Assembly (NCBI GenBank): GCA_022701275.1
Contig: CP031740.1
Span: 5,097,001-5,161,000 of the forward strand
DNA from: Microcoleus vaginatus PCC 9802
Lineage (GTDB): Bacteria; Cyanobacteriota; Cyanobacteriia; Cyanobacteriales; Microcoleaceae
Length of the DNA stretch: 64,000 nucleotides
Reading direction: 5' to 3'
Made by a program: the position numbers and the translations under genes. Position 1 is the stretch's first letter, and each line of letters opens with the position of its first letter. Shown piece after piece: positions 8,736 through 18,701 of this stretch. The notes under the pieces are model-generated. The model ran no database searches, was not told where the DNA came from, and was given only the letters and a program-made list of their open reading frames with translations.

Positions 8736-9384
8736 CAGCAGTTCCTACAAAGTTCCTATCTAATTATCCGCCAACCGCACCCGAGGAGAAAAATTTTGAG
8801 ATGGCTTTTTGACGGCCACTGCGCTGCACAGTGTTTAGTTGAAATTCCACCACTGATAACTTGTAACTCAACATAAAGCTTAGGCAATAATACTACGAAA
8901 AAAACAAGGTTTTTATAAGCGGCTCAGTGGACTTACGCAATAGAATGTCGTGATAAAACCCGGTTTATGCGTAAATATTGCCAGAAAATGATTAAATTAT
9001 ACCTCCGACTAATTTGATTTTTTAGCCATGACCGACTGGCGATCGAGTATTCAAACTATGGCGCTGCTGTATCCGGCAAGCACAATCTGTCTTTGGGTAG
9101 AGTTGCCCCCAGCAATAGTTAGGTTGGCGGAAAAAAACTGCTACGGTTGATCGAATAAACTCAATATATCACGGCAACACTCTAGAGATGCGAACCGCTG
9201 AACTTGTTGTAAATCGGGAACTTATGATGTAAAATTTAGTCTTTCAATACTTGTTCGATAATCTTTTTTTGAGATTGTCATAAATTTCCTACTCTGGGGA
9301 TTAAACTGGATTAGGTATAGAGGTTGGGACTTTCGCGCAGCGGAAGCAAACCCGACCCTGAATAGCAGTTAATGTGAGGTTTCA
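8736..9384. other. Long intergenic region, no supported gene
   Basis: A possible 40-codon frame starts at about 9029 (MTDWRSSIQTMALLYPA...), but it has no good ribosome-binding site and I do not recognise it. The region probably holds the divergent promoters of the L,D-transpeptidase and the following secreted protein. Confidence 0.35.
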
Positions 9385-9885
9385 ATGCGTCTTCAGAACA
9401 TCAAATTATTGACAGGTGCAACACTGTCGGTGGTAATTTCGGCGGTCTCAGTACATCCTGCGATGGCTAACCCTGCAACTCAAATAGCCCAAACGCAAAC
9501 CACCACCACAGCAAACACTAGAACCATTGTCGGTTTTGTCAAAAGTATTGTCGGCGACGTAGTAACTATTCGCGAAGAAAGCGCGCCGTACAGGACTCTC
9601 AGGATTCAAAGATGCGTCCTGAGAATTATTGGCTTAGTACCGGGAATGAAAGTCAGAGCTACCGTCGCCGGATCTCAGATACAAAATATCGCGGTGATCC
9701 CCGATTATAAGGTGGTAGCCACAACGGTTGCTCGTCCCGCGACCCCAGCACCGGCACCGCGTCCGGCTCCTGAACCGGCACCGCGTCCGGCTCCTCGTCC
9801 GGCTCCGGCTCCGGCTCCGATTCCGGCTCCCCGTCCAATTCCGGCTCCTCGTCAGGCTCCGGCTCCTGTGAGAGGACTGTGGTAG
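9385..9885 (+). CDS. Secreted small protein with a Pro/Ala/Arg-rich tail
   Basis: A signal peptide (LLTGATLSVVISAVSVHPAMA) is followed by a compact beta-rich segment (RTIVGFVKSIVGDVVTIREE...VPGMKVRATVAG) that looks like a small OB- or barrel-type fold. The last 45 residues are almost only Pro, Ala and Arg in PAPAPRPAPE-type repeats ending in VRGLW. The tail may span or bind the cell wall; that is inference. GAGG lies five bases before the ATG. I do not recognise the family by name. The DNA of the tail is a degenerate GGCTCC repeat that may vary in length. Confidence 0.65.
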   Translation: MRLQNIKLLTGATLSVVISAVSVHPAMANPATQIAQTQTTTTANTRTIVGFVKSIVGDVVTIREESAPYRTLRIQRCVLRIIGLVPGMKVRATVAGSQIQNIAVIPDYKVVATTVARPATPAPAPRPAPEPAPRPAPRPAPAPAPIPAPRPIPAPRQAPAPVRGLW

Positions 9886-9900
9886 AGCTAGGTTATACCA

Positions 9901-9929
9901 TTTTCGATTTTCGATTTTCGATTTTCGAT
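9901..9929. repeat. Tandem TTTTCGA heptamer repeat
   Basis: Four tandem TTTTCGA units follow the secreted protein gene. They belong to the class of short tandem heptamer repeats seen several times in this window. Confidence 0.75.
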
Positions 9930-10052
9930 TAGAGAATTGCGAATGACCAAAAGCAATGTGGTCACAAGCCCCGTGATTCATTCGTGGAGCGAGAAAAAAG
10001 CTCGAATCCGGATCGCAAGCCCTCGGAGTTATCAGTGAGGTCGCTTTCTTCA

Positions 10053-10076
10053 ATCTAAAATCTAAAATCTAAAATT
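10053..10076. repeat. Tandem TCTAAAA heptamer repeat
   Basis: Three to four units of TCTAAAA. Other copies in this window are at 15819-15841, 25520-25543, 27007-27038 (opposite strand) and 43023-43054 (opposite strand). Confidence 0.75.
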
Positions 10077-10156
10077 GATTGACTGATCAAGCTCAAACTT
10101 TGGAACACTGGCCTACAGTTGGATTCTTTTTTGCAACTGGTATCAGTAAATGGAAT

Positions 10157-10182
10157 TAAGCCACCGCGTCGGCGGTGGCTTA
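10157..10182. terminator. Perfect 11-bp GC-rich hairpin
   Basis: TAAGCCACCGC pairs perfectly with GCGGTGGCTTA around the loop GTCG. There is no long T-run after it. It lies 60 bases upstream of the dehydrogenase start, so it could be a terminator of the preceding unit or an element in the 5' leader. Confidence 0.5.
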
Positions 10183-10241
10183 GCTATTTAATAGCAGTTA
10201 GAATAATAGAATTGTCCAGCAATTGTGGAGAAATCGCTGCT

Positions 10242-11588
10242 ATGTATTACCTGCGTTTCTTGCTGCTAATTCTGCTGTTGCCGATGATTGCGTGCGATCG
10301 AGCTACTGATGCGATCGCCCCTGCTGTTGGCGACACCGGCCCCGTGTCGCAAATTCCCTCCCGTGCACCGCTGACAAATGTTGGCACAAATCAAATTGTA
10401 CCGACCAAACCGCTGTCGCCGCAGCCAATCCGCATTGTTGCAACTTCTTTGCCACGGCCAGGAGCCAGCGAAAGCGCCTCAAAACCTCCTCAAGTAGTAC
10501 CGATTCCCGCATCGCCAGTGCTGCGAGTGCCTGCTGGCTTTGTGGTCAACGTTTTTGCTGACAATTTAGACGCTCCCCGATGGCTGACTTTGACGCCGAC
10601 AGGCGATGTTTTGGTAACAGAAACGCGACAGAATCGGATTACGCTGTTGCGGGATGCCAACGGCGACGGCGTTGCTGAGGTTCGCAAAACTTTTGCAAGT
10701 GCCCAAAACGGGTTAAATATTCCTTTTGGCATGGCTTTTGCCGATCGCTATTTTTTCCTCGGAAATACCGCTGAAGTCCGCCGATTTCCCTACACAAAAG
10801 GACAGGAACAATTGAGTGGTGCCGGTCAAAAAATTGCCGATTTACCGGGCGGCGGCTACAATCAACACTGGACGCGAAATGTTGTCGTTTCCCCCGACAA
10901 GAGCAAGCTTTTCGTATCAGTTGGATCGCAGTCTAATGCCGATGTCGAGCCGCTGCCGAGGGCCTCTGTTCAAGTGATGAATTTGGACGGCAAGAACCAG
11001 CAAATTTTTGCTTCCGGTTTGCGAAATCCGGTGGGATTGGATTTTCACCCAACAACCAATCAACTCTACACGACGGTCAACGAACGCGATGGTTTGGGAG
11101 ATGATTTGGTGCCGGATTACTTAACAAGAATTCGTCAAGGCGAGTTTTACGGCTGGCCTTACACTTATTTTAAGCCGAATTTGCTCGACCCGCGCCACTC
11201 CAGAAATGGCAATAGCGATCGACCTGATTTAGCGGCTAAAACATTAATGCCGGACGTGCTGTTTCAGGCGCATTCGGCGGCTTTGGGGCTTCAGTTTTAC
11301 GACGGCAAAACGTTTCCCAAAAGATTCTCGAACGGGGCGTTTGTGGCGTTTCGCGGGAGTTGGAACCGGAACGCTGGAACTGGTTATAAAATCGTGTTTC
11401 TACCTTTTAATGCCGCGAACGGACGCCCTCAAGGTTATTATGAGGATTTTCTGACTGGTTTTCTCACAGATCCGTCGGGCCCGAAAACTTGGGGACGCCC
11501 GGTTGGCTTGCTGGTTTTACCTGACGGGAGTTTGCTGTTTACTGAGGAAGCGAACAACCGGATTTATCGGGTGCAGTATCGCGGCTGA
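10242..11588 (+). CDS. PQQ-dependent sugar (sorbosone-type) dehydrogenase, lipoprotein
   Basis: The start at 10242 follows GGAG and gives a lipoprotein signal (LRFLLLILLLPMIAC) with a lipobox Cys. A low-complexity linker leads to a six-bladed beta-propeller of the soluble glucose/sorbosone dehydrogenase type. Typical segments are VPAGFVVNVFADNLDAPRWL, ETRQNRITLLRDANGDGVAE, GLRNPVGLDFHP and GEFYGWPYTYF. Family members oxidise sugars or sugar lactones in the periplasm with PQQ. Many cyanobacteria lack PQQ synthesis, so the cofactor and the activity are uncertain. The reading frame extends further upstream without a start signal, so I do not use the longer form. Confidence 0.78.
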   Translation: MYYLRFLLLILLLPMIACDRATDAIAPAVGDTGPVSQIPSRAPLTNVGTNQIVPTKPLSPQPIRIVATSLPRPGASESASKPPQVVPIPASPVLRVPAGFVVNVFADNLDAPRWLTLTPTGDVLVTETRQNRITLLRDANGDGVAEVRKTFASAQNGLNIPFGMAFADRYFFLGNTAEVRRFPYTKGQEQLSGAGQKIADLPGGGYNQHWTRNVVVSPDKSKLFVSVGSQSNADVEPLPRASVQVMNLDGKNQQIFASGLRNPVGLDFHPTTNQLYTTVNERDGLGDDLVPDYLTRIRQGEFYGWPYTYFKPNLLDPRHSRNGNSDRPDLAAKTLMPDVLFQAHSAALGLQFYDGKTFPKRFSNGAFVAFRGSWNRNAGTGYKIVFLPFNAANGRPQGYYEDFLTGFLTDPSGPKTWGRPVGLLVLPDGSLLFTEEANNRIYRVQYRG

Positions 11589-11799
11589 CGATTGGGCGAG
11601 CGATAAATTCTTCACCCTCGTATACTTTTTGTTGAATCAAGAATTTATCTTCTTTTCTAATTTCACTATTCAATTTGAGATTCGCTGGGTTGCGGCGGGT
11701 TTTGTAGAGAGATTCTCTGCTGTTGGTTCTGATTGCGGCATAAAACTGCCTCTACAAGCCTCAAATATATCAGAACGATCGAGATTTTGCGATCGCACT
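11589..11799. other. Convergent intergenic region
   Basis: No gene seen. The TGA of the dehydrogenase and the end of the DUF924 gene face each other here. Confidence 0.35.
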
Positions 11800-12366
11800 T
11801 TAAAATCCAGAACCGGGTTGTTTGAGAAATTCCGCTTCTTCGGGGGTTGTTTCGCGTCCGAGAATTTCATTGCGGTGGGGAAATCTCCCAAAACGCTCGA
11901 TTATTTCCAAATGCTGTATCGCGTATTCAATGACTGAATCGCTGTCAGGTTCGCCACTGAGTTGGCGAAATAGTTCCACAGATTTTTGCTGGTTTTCTAA
12001 GTTTTCGCTGTGTTCAAAAGGCAGATAAACAAATAATTTTTGGACAGTAAGCAATTCGCGATCGAATTTATTATTAACAGCGTATTCGGCGGTGGCTAAA
12101 GCTTTGTTGTCTGTGGCGAATGCTTGGGGTGTTCCGCGAAACATATTGCGCGGAAATTGATCGAGCAGTAGAATTAATGCTAGGCAGTTTTCCGGGGAAT
12201 CTTGCCATGAGTCGAGTTTACCGGAGGCGGCGAGTTCGTATTGCTGCATAAAGCGCGATCGCACTTCTGCATCAAAATCCGCATCTTTTTCAAACCATTT
12301 CTTTTGGGCTTTGCCAAACTCAGGAGACTGCGCTCGACCAAACCAAAAATCTAAAACTTCATTCAT
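11800..12366 (-). CDS. DUF924 family protein
   Basis: The protein begins NEVLDFWFG and contains WFEKDADFDAEVRSRF, ALILLLDQFPRNMFRGTPQAF and LPFEHSENLENQQKSVELF, all hallmarks of DUF924. The family has a TPR-like helical fold and no proven enzymatic role. The length (188 residues) is normal. An in-frame TTG two codons upstream is possible, but the ATG is preferred. The gene stands alone. Confidence 0.85.
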   Translation of the reverse strand: MNEVLDFWFGRAQSPEFGKAQKKWFEKDADFDAEVRSRFMQQYELAASGKLDSWQDSPENCLALILLLDQFPRNMFRGTPQAFATDNKALATAEYAVNNKFDRELLTVQKLFVYLPFEHSENLENQQKSVELFRQLSGEPDSDSVIEYAIQHLEIIERFGRFPHRNEILGRETTPEEAEFLKQPGSGF

Positions 12367-12509
12367 TAGCAATCTAGTATGCGATTGATTGTTGATTAAA
12401 GCTTCTGTGTCTGTAGTTGCACAAAATGCGCTATCTGTGCAACTACAAACGGCAGCGATTAATGATTAGCAATAATGACTTAGGAACCTTTGTTGTGCAG
12501 TGCTTAAAT

Positions 12510-12866
12510 TTACGAACTAGCAAACAGTCTGTCCCAAGTTTTGCCTCCTACCACTCCGTCTACAGGAATATGAGCTTGCCGCTGAAATTTCTTCACTGCA
12601 TTTTCGGTTGTCGGACCGAACACGCCATCAATTACGATCGGGTGTGGGGACAAGCCCCGCGCGTTCAACAACTTTTGCAGTTTCTTCACATCGTGCCCTT
12701 TCGAGCCGCATTTTAAAATCCTTTTATGCTGTCTCACTGCGGGTCGATGGCAATCATCAGTGTAGCAAACTGCCGAGCCTGCTGCATAGTTTGCTCTACT
12801 TGTGCCCGTCAAAACTAATAGGGCGAAAATTCCTAGTAAATAATAAAAAGTCTGTGATCCGGCCAT
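12510..12866 (-). CDS. Exported peptidoglycan-binding domain protein
   Basis: A signal peptide (YYLLGIFALLVLTG) is followed by a short Cys-containing linker (VCYTDDCHR) and a PG_binding_1 domain with HDVKKLQKLLNARG, IDGVFGPTTENAVKKFQ and VDGVVGGKTWDRLF. Such domains bind cell-wall peptidoglycan in the periplasm. The ATG at 12866 has AGGGA just upstream and gives 118 residues; the frame is open further upstream but lacks a start signal. There is no catalytic domain. Confidence 0.8.
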   Translation of the reverse strand: MAGSQTFYYLLGIFALLVLTGTSRANYAAGSAVCYTDDCHRPAVRQHKRILKCGSKGHDVKKLQKLLNARGLSPHPIVIDGVFGPTTENAVKKFQRQAHIPVDGVVGGKTWDRLFASS

Positions 12867-12995
12867 ACTTTCCCTGTTAATTTTTAAAGCGTTTTTTGCA
12901 AGTTGGACGATTGTTTGAGGGTGAGAAACCGGGTTTATAGGATGGGGGCATCCAATCTTGATTGACCAGGTTTCTGGCAACAGTCAACCGACATT

Positions 12996-13634
12996 CTACA
13001 ATATAAGTGGCTTTAGTGCAAAATCTCCGATCGTGCAAGTTAAATTTTGTTGCTCTTTGGTAGCAGCAAAGGTAACAATAACTTCGCAGGCAACTGCAAC
13101 TGTCAGGATTACCAAGTTTCGCGCCAGTGGGTAATCGCAAACGTCATCATTCGCCGCTGAAGGAACCCGATAGTGTTCGTTCCAAATTATTTCGGAGTAA
13201 TCGGCAGCTAATCCGACGTGCACGCAGGGAAGGGAGACACTCGCACAGTAATCCTTGACTGCTTGTCGGCCGACACTGTTATCAAAAGTATCGATGACAG
13301 CGGCGCTGTTGGCAAGCAGCCGATCGGCATTGGCGGGTGTCAATTCTTTTGAGTGCGCGTCAATGCTGACTCCCAAAGCGCGGTAGAGGTTGTTGGCGAG
13401 AATTTTGGCTTTGAATGCGCCGATGTCCGATCGATAATAGGGTTGAGTGGAAAGGTTGCGTTCCTCAATGCGATCGCGATCGATGACTTTTAACTGACAA
13501 AAGCCCGATCTCGCCAGACTTTCTGTAATATTCGCACCCAAGGCACCCGCCCCGCACACCGTTACCGGGAAATTTTTGATCTGCGACATCACTGCGGCAC
13601 TTCTGTAAAGTTGTTCGTGAAAAAATATACTCAT
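12996..13634 (-). CDS. ThiF/E1-like adenylyltransferase
   Basis: A Rossmann-type ATP-binding motif, VTVCGAGALGANITESLARSG, is followed by IDRDRIEERNLSTQPYY and IDTFDNSVGRQAVKDYC, the order found in ThiF/MoeB/E1-like enzymes. These adenylate the C-terminus of a ubiquitin-like protein or another carboxylate. The protein is short (212 residues) and lacks the zinc-binding Cys pairs of MoeB. The start lies only 12 bases after the stop of the upstream unknown gene, so the two are very probably co-expressed. A partner ubiquitin-like protein is not certain; the 66-residue protein at 19766 is one weak candidate. Confidence 0.7.
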   Translation of the reverse strand: MSIFFHEQLYRSAAVMSQIKNFPVTVCGAGALGANITESLARSGFCQLKVIDRDRIEERNLSTQPYYRSDIGAFKAKILANNLYRALGVSIDAHSKELTPANADRLLANSAAVIDTFDNSVGRQAVKDYCASVSLPCVHVGLAADYSEIIWNEHYRVPSAANDDVCDYPLARNLVILTVAVACEVIVTFAATKEQQNLTCTIGDFALKPLIL

Positions 13635-13646
13635 GGTAATCAAGAA

Positions 13647-14492
13647 TTAGCGATTTTCGACGACTCCAACCAATGAATGCAAGTCGAAGTCTTTGTCCAA
13701 TCCGCTGAGACAAATCCCCGCACTCATAACTGTCAAGTCATTTTTGGCGATCGCAGAAGTGTGGTGTTCTCCCGTTCCGCTAGTCCATTCAACCAGCCAA
13801 TAATTTTGGCGATCGCCAAAATCCCGCAATTCACCGCCGCCCATTTTTAGCGCCCGCTGCAAGCGCTGTTGGGCCCGCACTTTCGGATCGAAATCTTTAA
13901 TATTTCGGGACACCAATTCATAAACAGTTCGCATTTCCGGTGTCATCCCTTTAAAGCGAACTTCTTGAGGCAAAATCAACTTTTTTATAGCTGCTTTTAA
14001 CTTCTCAGACGGCAGCGGATCGGCGCGTCTGTCAATCTCTTCAAACCACAAACAATGACCGTCCCACCGCGCAAGGATCGGCTCAAACTGCGAACCTTCT
14101 GTTACTAAATGAACTGGTACGGGTTTCGCAACACCAGTGCGCTGTTTAGCATCAGATTCGTTAACAGGATAAGCCAGCCACGTTTGCCCTTGCAAGACGT
14201 AAGCCAAGTGCAAGCGAACGGGTACGAGCAGTTGCAAATACTCGGCAATTTGCGGCAAACTCGGCTCCTCAATTACCGCAGCAATTTTTTCATTTACTGG
14301 CGCAAAAATACCCCACCCTTCAAAGTTGCGTGGCTGCGGTTGAAAATTATAAATCAATGAGCTAACTCTTATCCGCACGCTTCCCCCGGGCACGCAAGGA
14401 GCCAGGAATTGGGTATCGAGTAGGTGCGCTTCTTGGGCAGCGAGTTGGCTGAGGATTTTGCGGATATCTGGCACTGAATTGACCTCCATCAT
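13647..14492 (-). CDS. Unknown protein paired with the ThiF-like gene
   Basis: About 281 residues, soluble, not recognised. It begins with a helical segment (IRKILSQLAAQEAHLLDTQFLAPC), has a central beta-rich part (NFEGWGIFAP, LHLAYVLQGQTWLAYPVNE) and ends with NYWLVEWTSGTGEHHTSAIA and ICLSGLDKDFDLHSLVGVV. The ATG at 14492 is the best start; a GTG eight codons upstream is possible. The 12-base spacing to the ThiF-like gene suggests a two-gene operon, so it may be a substrate, activator or E2-like partner; that is inference from position only. Confidence 0.6.
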   Translation of the reverse strand: MMEVNSVPDIRKILSQLAAQEAHLLDTQFLAPCVPGGSVRIRVSSLIYNFQPQPRNFEGWGIFAPVNEKIAAVIEEPSLPQIAEYLQLLVPVRLHLAYVLQGQTWLAYPVNESDAKQRTGVAKPVPVHLVTEGSQFEPILARWDGHCLWFEEIDRRADPLPSEKLKAAIKKLILPQEVRFKGMTPEMRTVYELVSRNIKDFDPKVRAQQRLQRALKMGGGELRDFGDRQNYWLVEWTSGTGEHHTSAIAKNDLTVMSAGICLSGLDKDFDLHSLVGVVENR

Positions 14493-14627
14493 CTTACTTT
14501 TTGTTACCGAAAACACTTTTACTTTAAGAAAACATAAAGATTGCTCAACACTATTGACAGGAATTAATCTCCTAATCTAATATTGAGCGAACCTTGCAAC
14601 TTAACCTTGTAAATATCTTAAGTAAAT

Positions 14628-15020
14628 ATGCTGCAAAAGCTTTTTTCTAAGTGGGTTGTAGTCACTGCTTTGACACTTCCTCTTTTTGGCTCAGTCCAGG
14701 TAGCGAAAGCTCAGGACACCTATGGAGCTACTGCTTATTCTCCGACTTCTGACGCCACTGGTATTAGTTGGGATCATGCGACAGAGAAAGAAGCACTAAA
14801 CGCAGCAGTAGCCGTCTGCAATGAAAAAAGCGGAGGTGCGAACGACTGCGAAGCCCTGACCTCTAATAGCAATAATTGTGGAGCGATCGCAGTAGGCAAA
14901 GGAGGAGCAGGTGCGGGCTGGGGTGACGATAAAGAAGCAGCAGAAGCTCAAGCTCTTGCCGGTTGCAGCGAACTAGAGGGCGGCAGTTGTAAAGTGCAGC
15001 TTTCAGCTTGCAACAACTAA
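14628..15020 (+). CDS. DUF4189 family secreted protein
   Basis: A signal peptide (WVVVTALTLPLFGSVQVAKA) is followed by a domain with YGATAYSPTSDATGISWDHA, EALNAAVAVC and CGAIAVGKGGAGAGWG. The mature part has six Cys, which fits three disulfides. This is the DUF4189 pattern of short exported proteins. The function is unknown. The 130-residue length matches the family. A divergent promoter region with the unknown gene at 13647 lies upstream. Confidence 0.8.
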   Translation: MLQKLFSKWVVVTALTLPLFGSVQVAKAQDTYGATAYSPTSDATGISWDHATEKEALNAAVAVCNEKSGGANDCEALTSNSNNCGAIAVGKGGAGAGWGDDKEAAEAQALAGCSELEGGSCKVQLSACNN

Positions 15021-15090
15021 TTAAAGGGATAAAAATCGGTGGAAGAGGTGTAGATGTTGGGTGCGAAAGCAGCTTAAAAAATAGTAAATG

Positions 15091-15158
15091 TATGGTGTGC
15101 ATTGCACACCATACCAAATACAACTCAGCTAAAATTAGGGTACGCAATGCACACCCTA
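15091..15158. repeat. Two palindromes of the GGTGTGCATTGCACACC type
   Basis: TATGGTGTGC pairs perfectly with GCACACCATA around ATT (15091-15113). A related hairpin, TAGGGTACGC with GCACACCCTA, follows at 15136-15158 with two mismatches. They lie between convergent genes and could act as terminators. I associate the motif with dispersed palindromes in cyanobacterial genomes. Confidence 0.65.
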
Positions 15159-15163
15159 CGCAG

Positions 15164-15505
15164 TTAATCTCCTACTTCGGAAGTAACTGCATCTGGTGGC
15201 AGCAAAGTTTCTAATCTATCTTTAGACCAATATTCAGTAGGGTAAGCGAGTGCAATAATATCAGAGAGTCGAATCAGCCACGTAACTTGTCCGTAAGCAT
15301 CGATATGTTCCGCCTGTTCGTTAGGGGGAACTATCACCAAAAGTTCCACAAACTCCCCGAACAAATTAGTCGGGATGCCGCCGAAACTGCTATTATTTGT
15401 TTTAATCCAAACTTTACTGCCTCGATCGAGAGCTTCTTGGAGTCGCTGGCAGAGCAAACTGGATTTTTTGAGCTGGGATTTTTTGGCTTTCGACTTTTTT
15501 CCCAT
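15164..15505 (-). CDS. Hypothetical protein, 113 aa
   Basis: A basic N-terminus (GKKSKAKKSQLKKSS) is followed by a compact domain with QRLQEALDRGSKVWIKTN and YPTEYWSKDRLETLLPPD. There is no signal peptide or membrane segment and I recognise no family. The gene has a 12-bp tandem repeat just upstream of its start. Confidence 0.5.
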   Translation of the reverse strand: MGKKSKAKKSQLKKSSLLCQRLQEALDRGSKVWIKTNNSSFGGIPTNLFGEFVELLVIVPPNEQAEHIDAYGQVTWLIRLSDIIALAYPTEYWSKDRLETLLPPDAVTSEVGD

Positions 15506-15536
15506 AGTTTTAAGAAGTTAAAGTAGTTGTATTGTG

Positions 15537-15588
15537 GGTTGCACAGTTCGTTGCACAGTTCGTTGCACAGTTCGTTGCACAGTTCGTT
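15537..15588. repeat. Tandem 12-bp repeat, unit GTTGCACAGTTC
   Basis: Four near-perfect units of GTTGCACAGTTC lie about 30 bases upstream of the start of the 113-residue gene. They could be protein-binding sites or a slippage-prone spacer. Confidence 0.85.
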
Positions 15589-15951
15589 GAGATTTAGCGC
15601 GATCCTCTTCGAGGGCTTCGCTAACGCAGTTTGCTATAGAAACGGACTGAAGCAAAAAGGTCGATCGCCCCGTCGCTACCCCATCACTCTAGTCTATAAG
15701 AAACCGCTTTACTGCGATCGTAATAACAATTTAATCGCAAAATGGGGAAATGACACCAGCTCAAAAAAAATGCCACTGTCGCCAAACTCCAAACCCTGGT
15801 TGTCATCAGTGATTCGCAATCTAAAATCTCAAATCTAAAATGGAATTACCTGCCGTATCATGTTACACAATCAATCAACGAGGCCCGTGTTTCTACTGTG
15901 CCCAAATGCAGTATAATCGGCGGAATCTTCCCAAATCGTTTAAGTAAAACA
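15589..15951. other. Intergenic region with a TCTAAAA heptamer repeat
   Basis: No supported gene. It contains a TCTAAAA-type repeat at 15819-15841 and, at the right end, the upstream region of the DUF433 gene. Confidence 0.4.
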
Positions 15952-16218
15952 ATGGACTGGCGAAAGCTCATTCATCCAAACCCGAAAGCTTCAACAAGTC
16001 AACCAGCAGCCCCAGAAACTCGATTGTCTGTAGAATTTTTGCTGGGGCTCTTTGCTGCGGGATGGACTCAACAGCAGGTTTTAGAGAAATATCCTGCACT
16101 GACTGCAGAAAAGTTGCGCGCTGCTTTAGCTGCTGCTGATTCCCAGTTAGTGTCATCCATCGCTAATCCAGAATTACTAGAAATTATCGCCGAAGAAAGA
16201 AGGAAGAAGTCGATGTGA
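15952..16218 (+). CDS. DUF433 family protein (antitoxin-like)
   Basis: The segment TRLSVEFLLGLFAAGWTQQQ followed by VLEKYPALTAEKLRAALAAA is the DUF433 winged-helix pattern. DUF433 proteins are often antitoxins for DUF5615 PIN-like toxins. Here no partner gene follows, so this is an orphan or has another role. The ATG at 15952 (MDWRKLIHP) is preferred over an upstream in-frame ATG because it gives the family length. Confidence 0.72.
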   Translation: MDWRKLIHPNPKASTSQPAAPETRLSVEFLLGLFAAGWTQQQVLEKYPALTAEKLRAALAAADSQLVSSIANPELLEIIAEERRKKSM

Positions 16219-16295
16219 AAAGGCAATAATAGGAATCGCTTGAGGAAAGGCAGCCGGGAGTTGTGGAATAAAGGGCGCTCGGATTCCTCACTCTA

Positions 16296-16616
16296 TTACT
16301 TTACTCTCATTTGTAGGATTTTTTCAGTATCATTCTCTTCATCAAGCCCAAATTTTTGGCAAATTTCATCGAGTGTCTGAGGTTGAATGACTCTTGATTT
16401 AGCTCGCTTCAGTGCCGTTAACAAGCGAGTTGCATTAGCAGGCGACCTCAGCAAATAAAGCGTTTCTAGCAAACTTTCTAATTCTGCCTCAGAAATCAAA
16501 ACCGCATTTTTGCCGTTAGGTCTAGTAATAACTATTACTTCCCCAGTTTCAACAGCGCGATCGCAGAAATCTTTAAAATTTGCTTCAGCTTCAGTGTATG
16601 TAATCTCAGTTGACAT
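16296..16616 (-). CDS. yefM: Type II antitoxin, Phd/YefM family
   Basis: The N-terminal DNA-binding part has ITYTEAEANFKDFCDRAVET and GEVIVITRPNGKNAVLISEA, the Phd/YefM pattern. The C-terminal tail should wrap and inhibit the toxin encoded 47 bases upstream. The order is reversed compared with the classical yefM-yoeB operon, where the antitoxin comes first. The DNA-binding form normally represses its own operon. Confidence 0.82.
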   Translation of the reverse strand: MSTEITYTEAEANFKDFCDRAVETGEVIVITRPNGKNAVLISEAELESLLETLYLLRSPANATRLLTALKRAKSRVIQPQTLDEICQKFGLDEENDTEKILQMRVK

Positions 16617-16663
16617 AAATTTATAACTCCGACTAACTTAATGACTCAACCTTTATCACTTTA

Positions 16664-16951
16664 CTAATAGTGATAGCGCGCTTTCAGAAAATCAATACGG
16701 TCATCACTAACTAAATAAACAATACGATGTTCTTTATTCAAGCGACGCGACCACGCGCCAGAAAACTCATATTTCAAGGGTTCCGGCTTGCCAATGCCTT
16801 CAAACGGGTCTCGCAGAATTTCTCTGACCATTTTGATTAAGCGTAACGCCATCTTGCGGTCAGTTTGTACCCAATATTCTAGGTCTTCTAAAAACTCCGG
16901 CTGAAAAACGGCCTGACGTTCTACGCGATCGCTCTCACCCTCAGCACTCAT
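16664..16951 (-). CDS. yoeB: Type II toxin, YoeB/Txe family mRNA interferase
   Basis: The protein contains DPFEGIGKPEPLKYEFSGAW, SRRLNKEHRIVYLV and the C-terminal ARYHY. It therefore keeps the YoeB residues Glu in GKPEPLK, Arg in WSRR and the terminal His-Tyr. YoeB enters the ribosomal A site and cuts mRNA. The gene is transcribed before its antitoxin, which is unusual. The toxin looks intact. Confidence 0.85.
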   Translation of the reverse strand: MSAEGESDRVERQAVFQPEFLEDLEYWVQTDRKMALRLIKMVREILRDPFEGIGKPEPLKYEFSGAWSRRLNKEHRIVYLVSDDRIDFLKARYHY

Positions 16952-17052
16952 CTGGCAAACCCTGAATCATTTTTTCAATTTTATGCTCCCTCCTCGAAAA
17001 AATAAGGTGAGCATTGGCCGCGAGCTTAACTCACGAGCCATGCCCCATTATA

Positions 17053-18582
<1,530 letters not shown>

Positions 18583-18592
18583 TTAAAAATCA

Positions 18593-18678
18593 CCGCGCAA
18601 GTTTGGGGAGCTTTTTTTAGTAAACCTATGGCTAAACCTAATAGGGTCTGTATGTAAGCTCTCGCGATTGGGGCGCGG
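18593..18678 (-). ncRNA. Y-RNA-like small RNA D (short form)
   Basis: CCGCGC pairs with GCGCGG at the ends. Inside come CCCCAAU on the 5' side and AAACUUG on the 3' side, then the helix AGAGCUU with AAGCUC(C). The loop is a simple hairpin (CCUAU with AUAGG) without a tRNA-like arm. The 5' word AGCUUACAUAC is identical to that of RNA B. It lies between the Ro60-like gene and the 153-residue gene, so it may be cut from their common transcript. Confidence 0.6.
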
Positions 18679-18701
18679 CAAAAACTGCGATTTGAAATTA
18701 A

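Noticed and set aside
15527-15838. Frame with LHSSLHSSLHSS repeats
   Set aside because: The repeat is the 12-bp tandem DNA repeat; the rest resembles no protein and has no ribosome-binding site.
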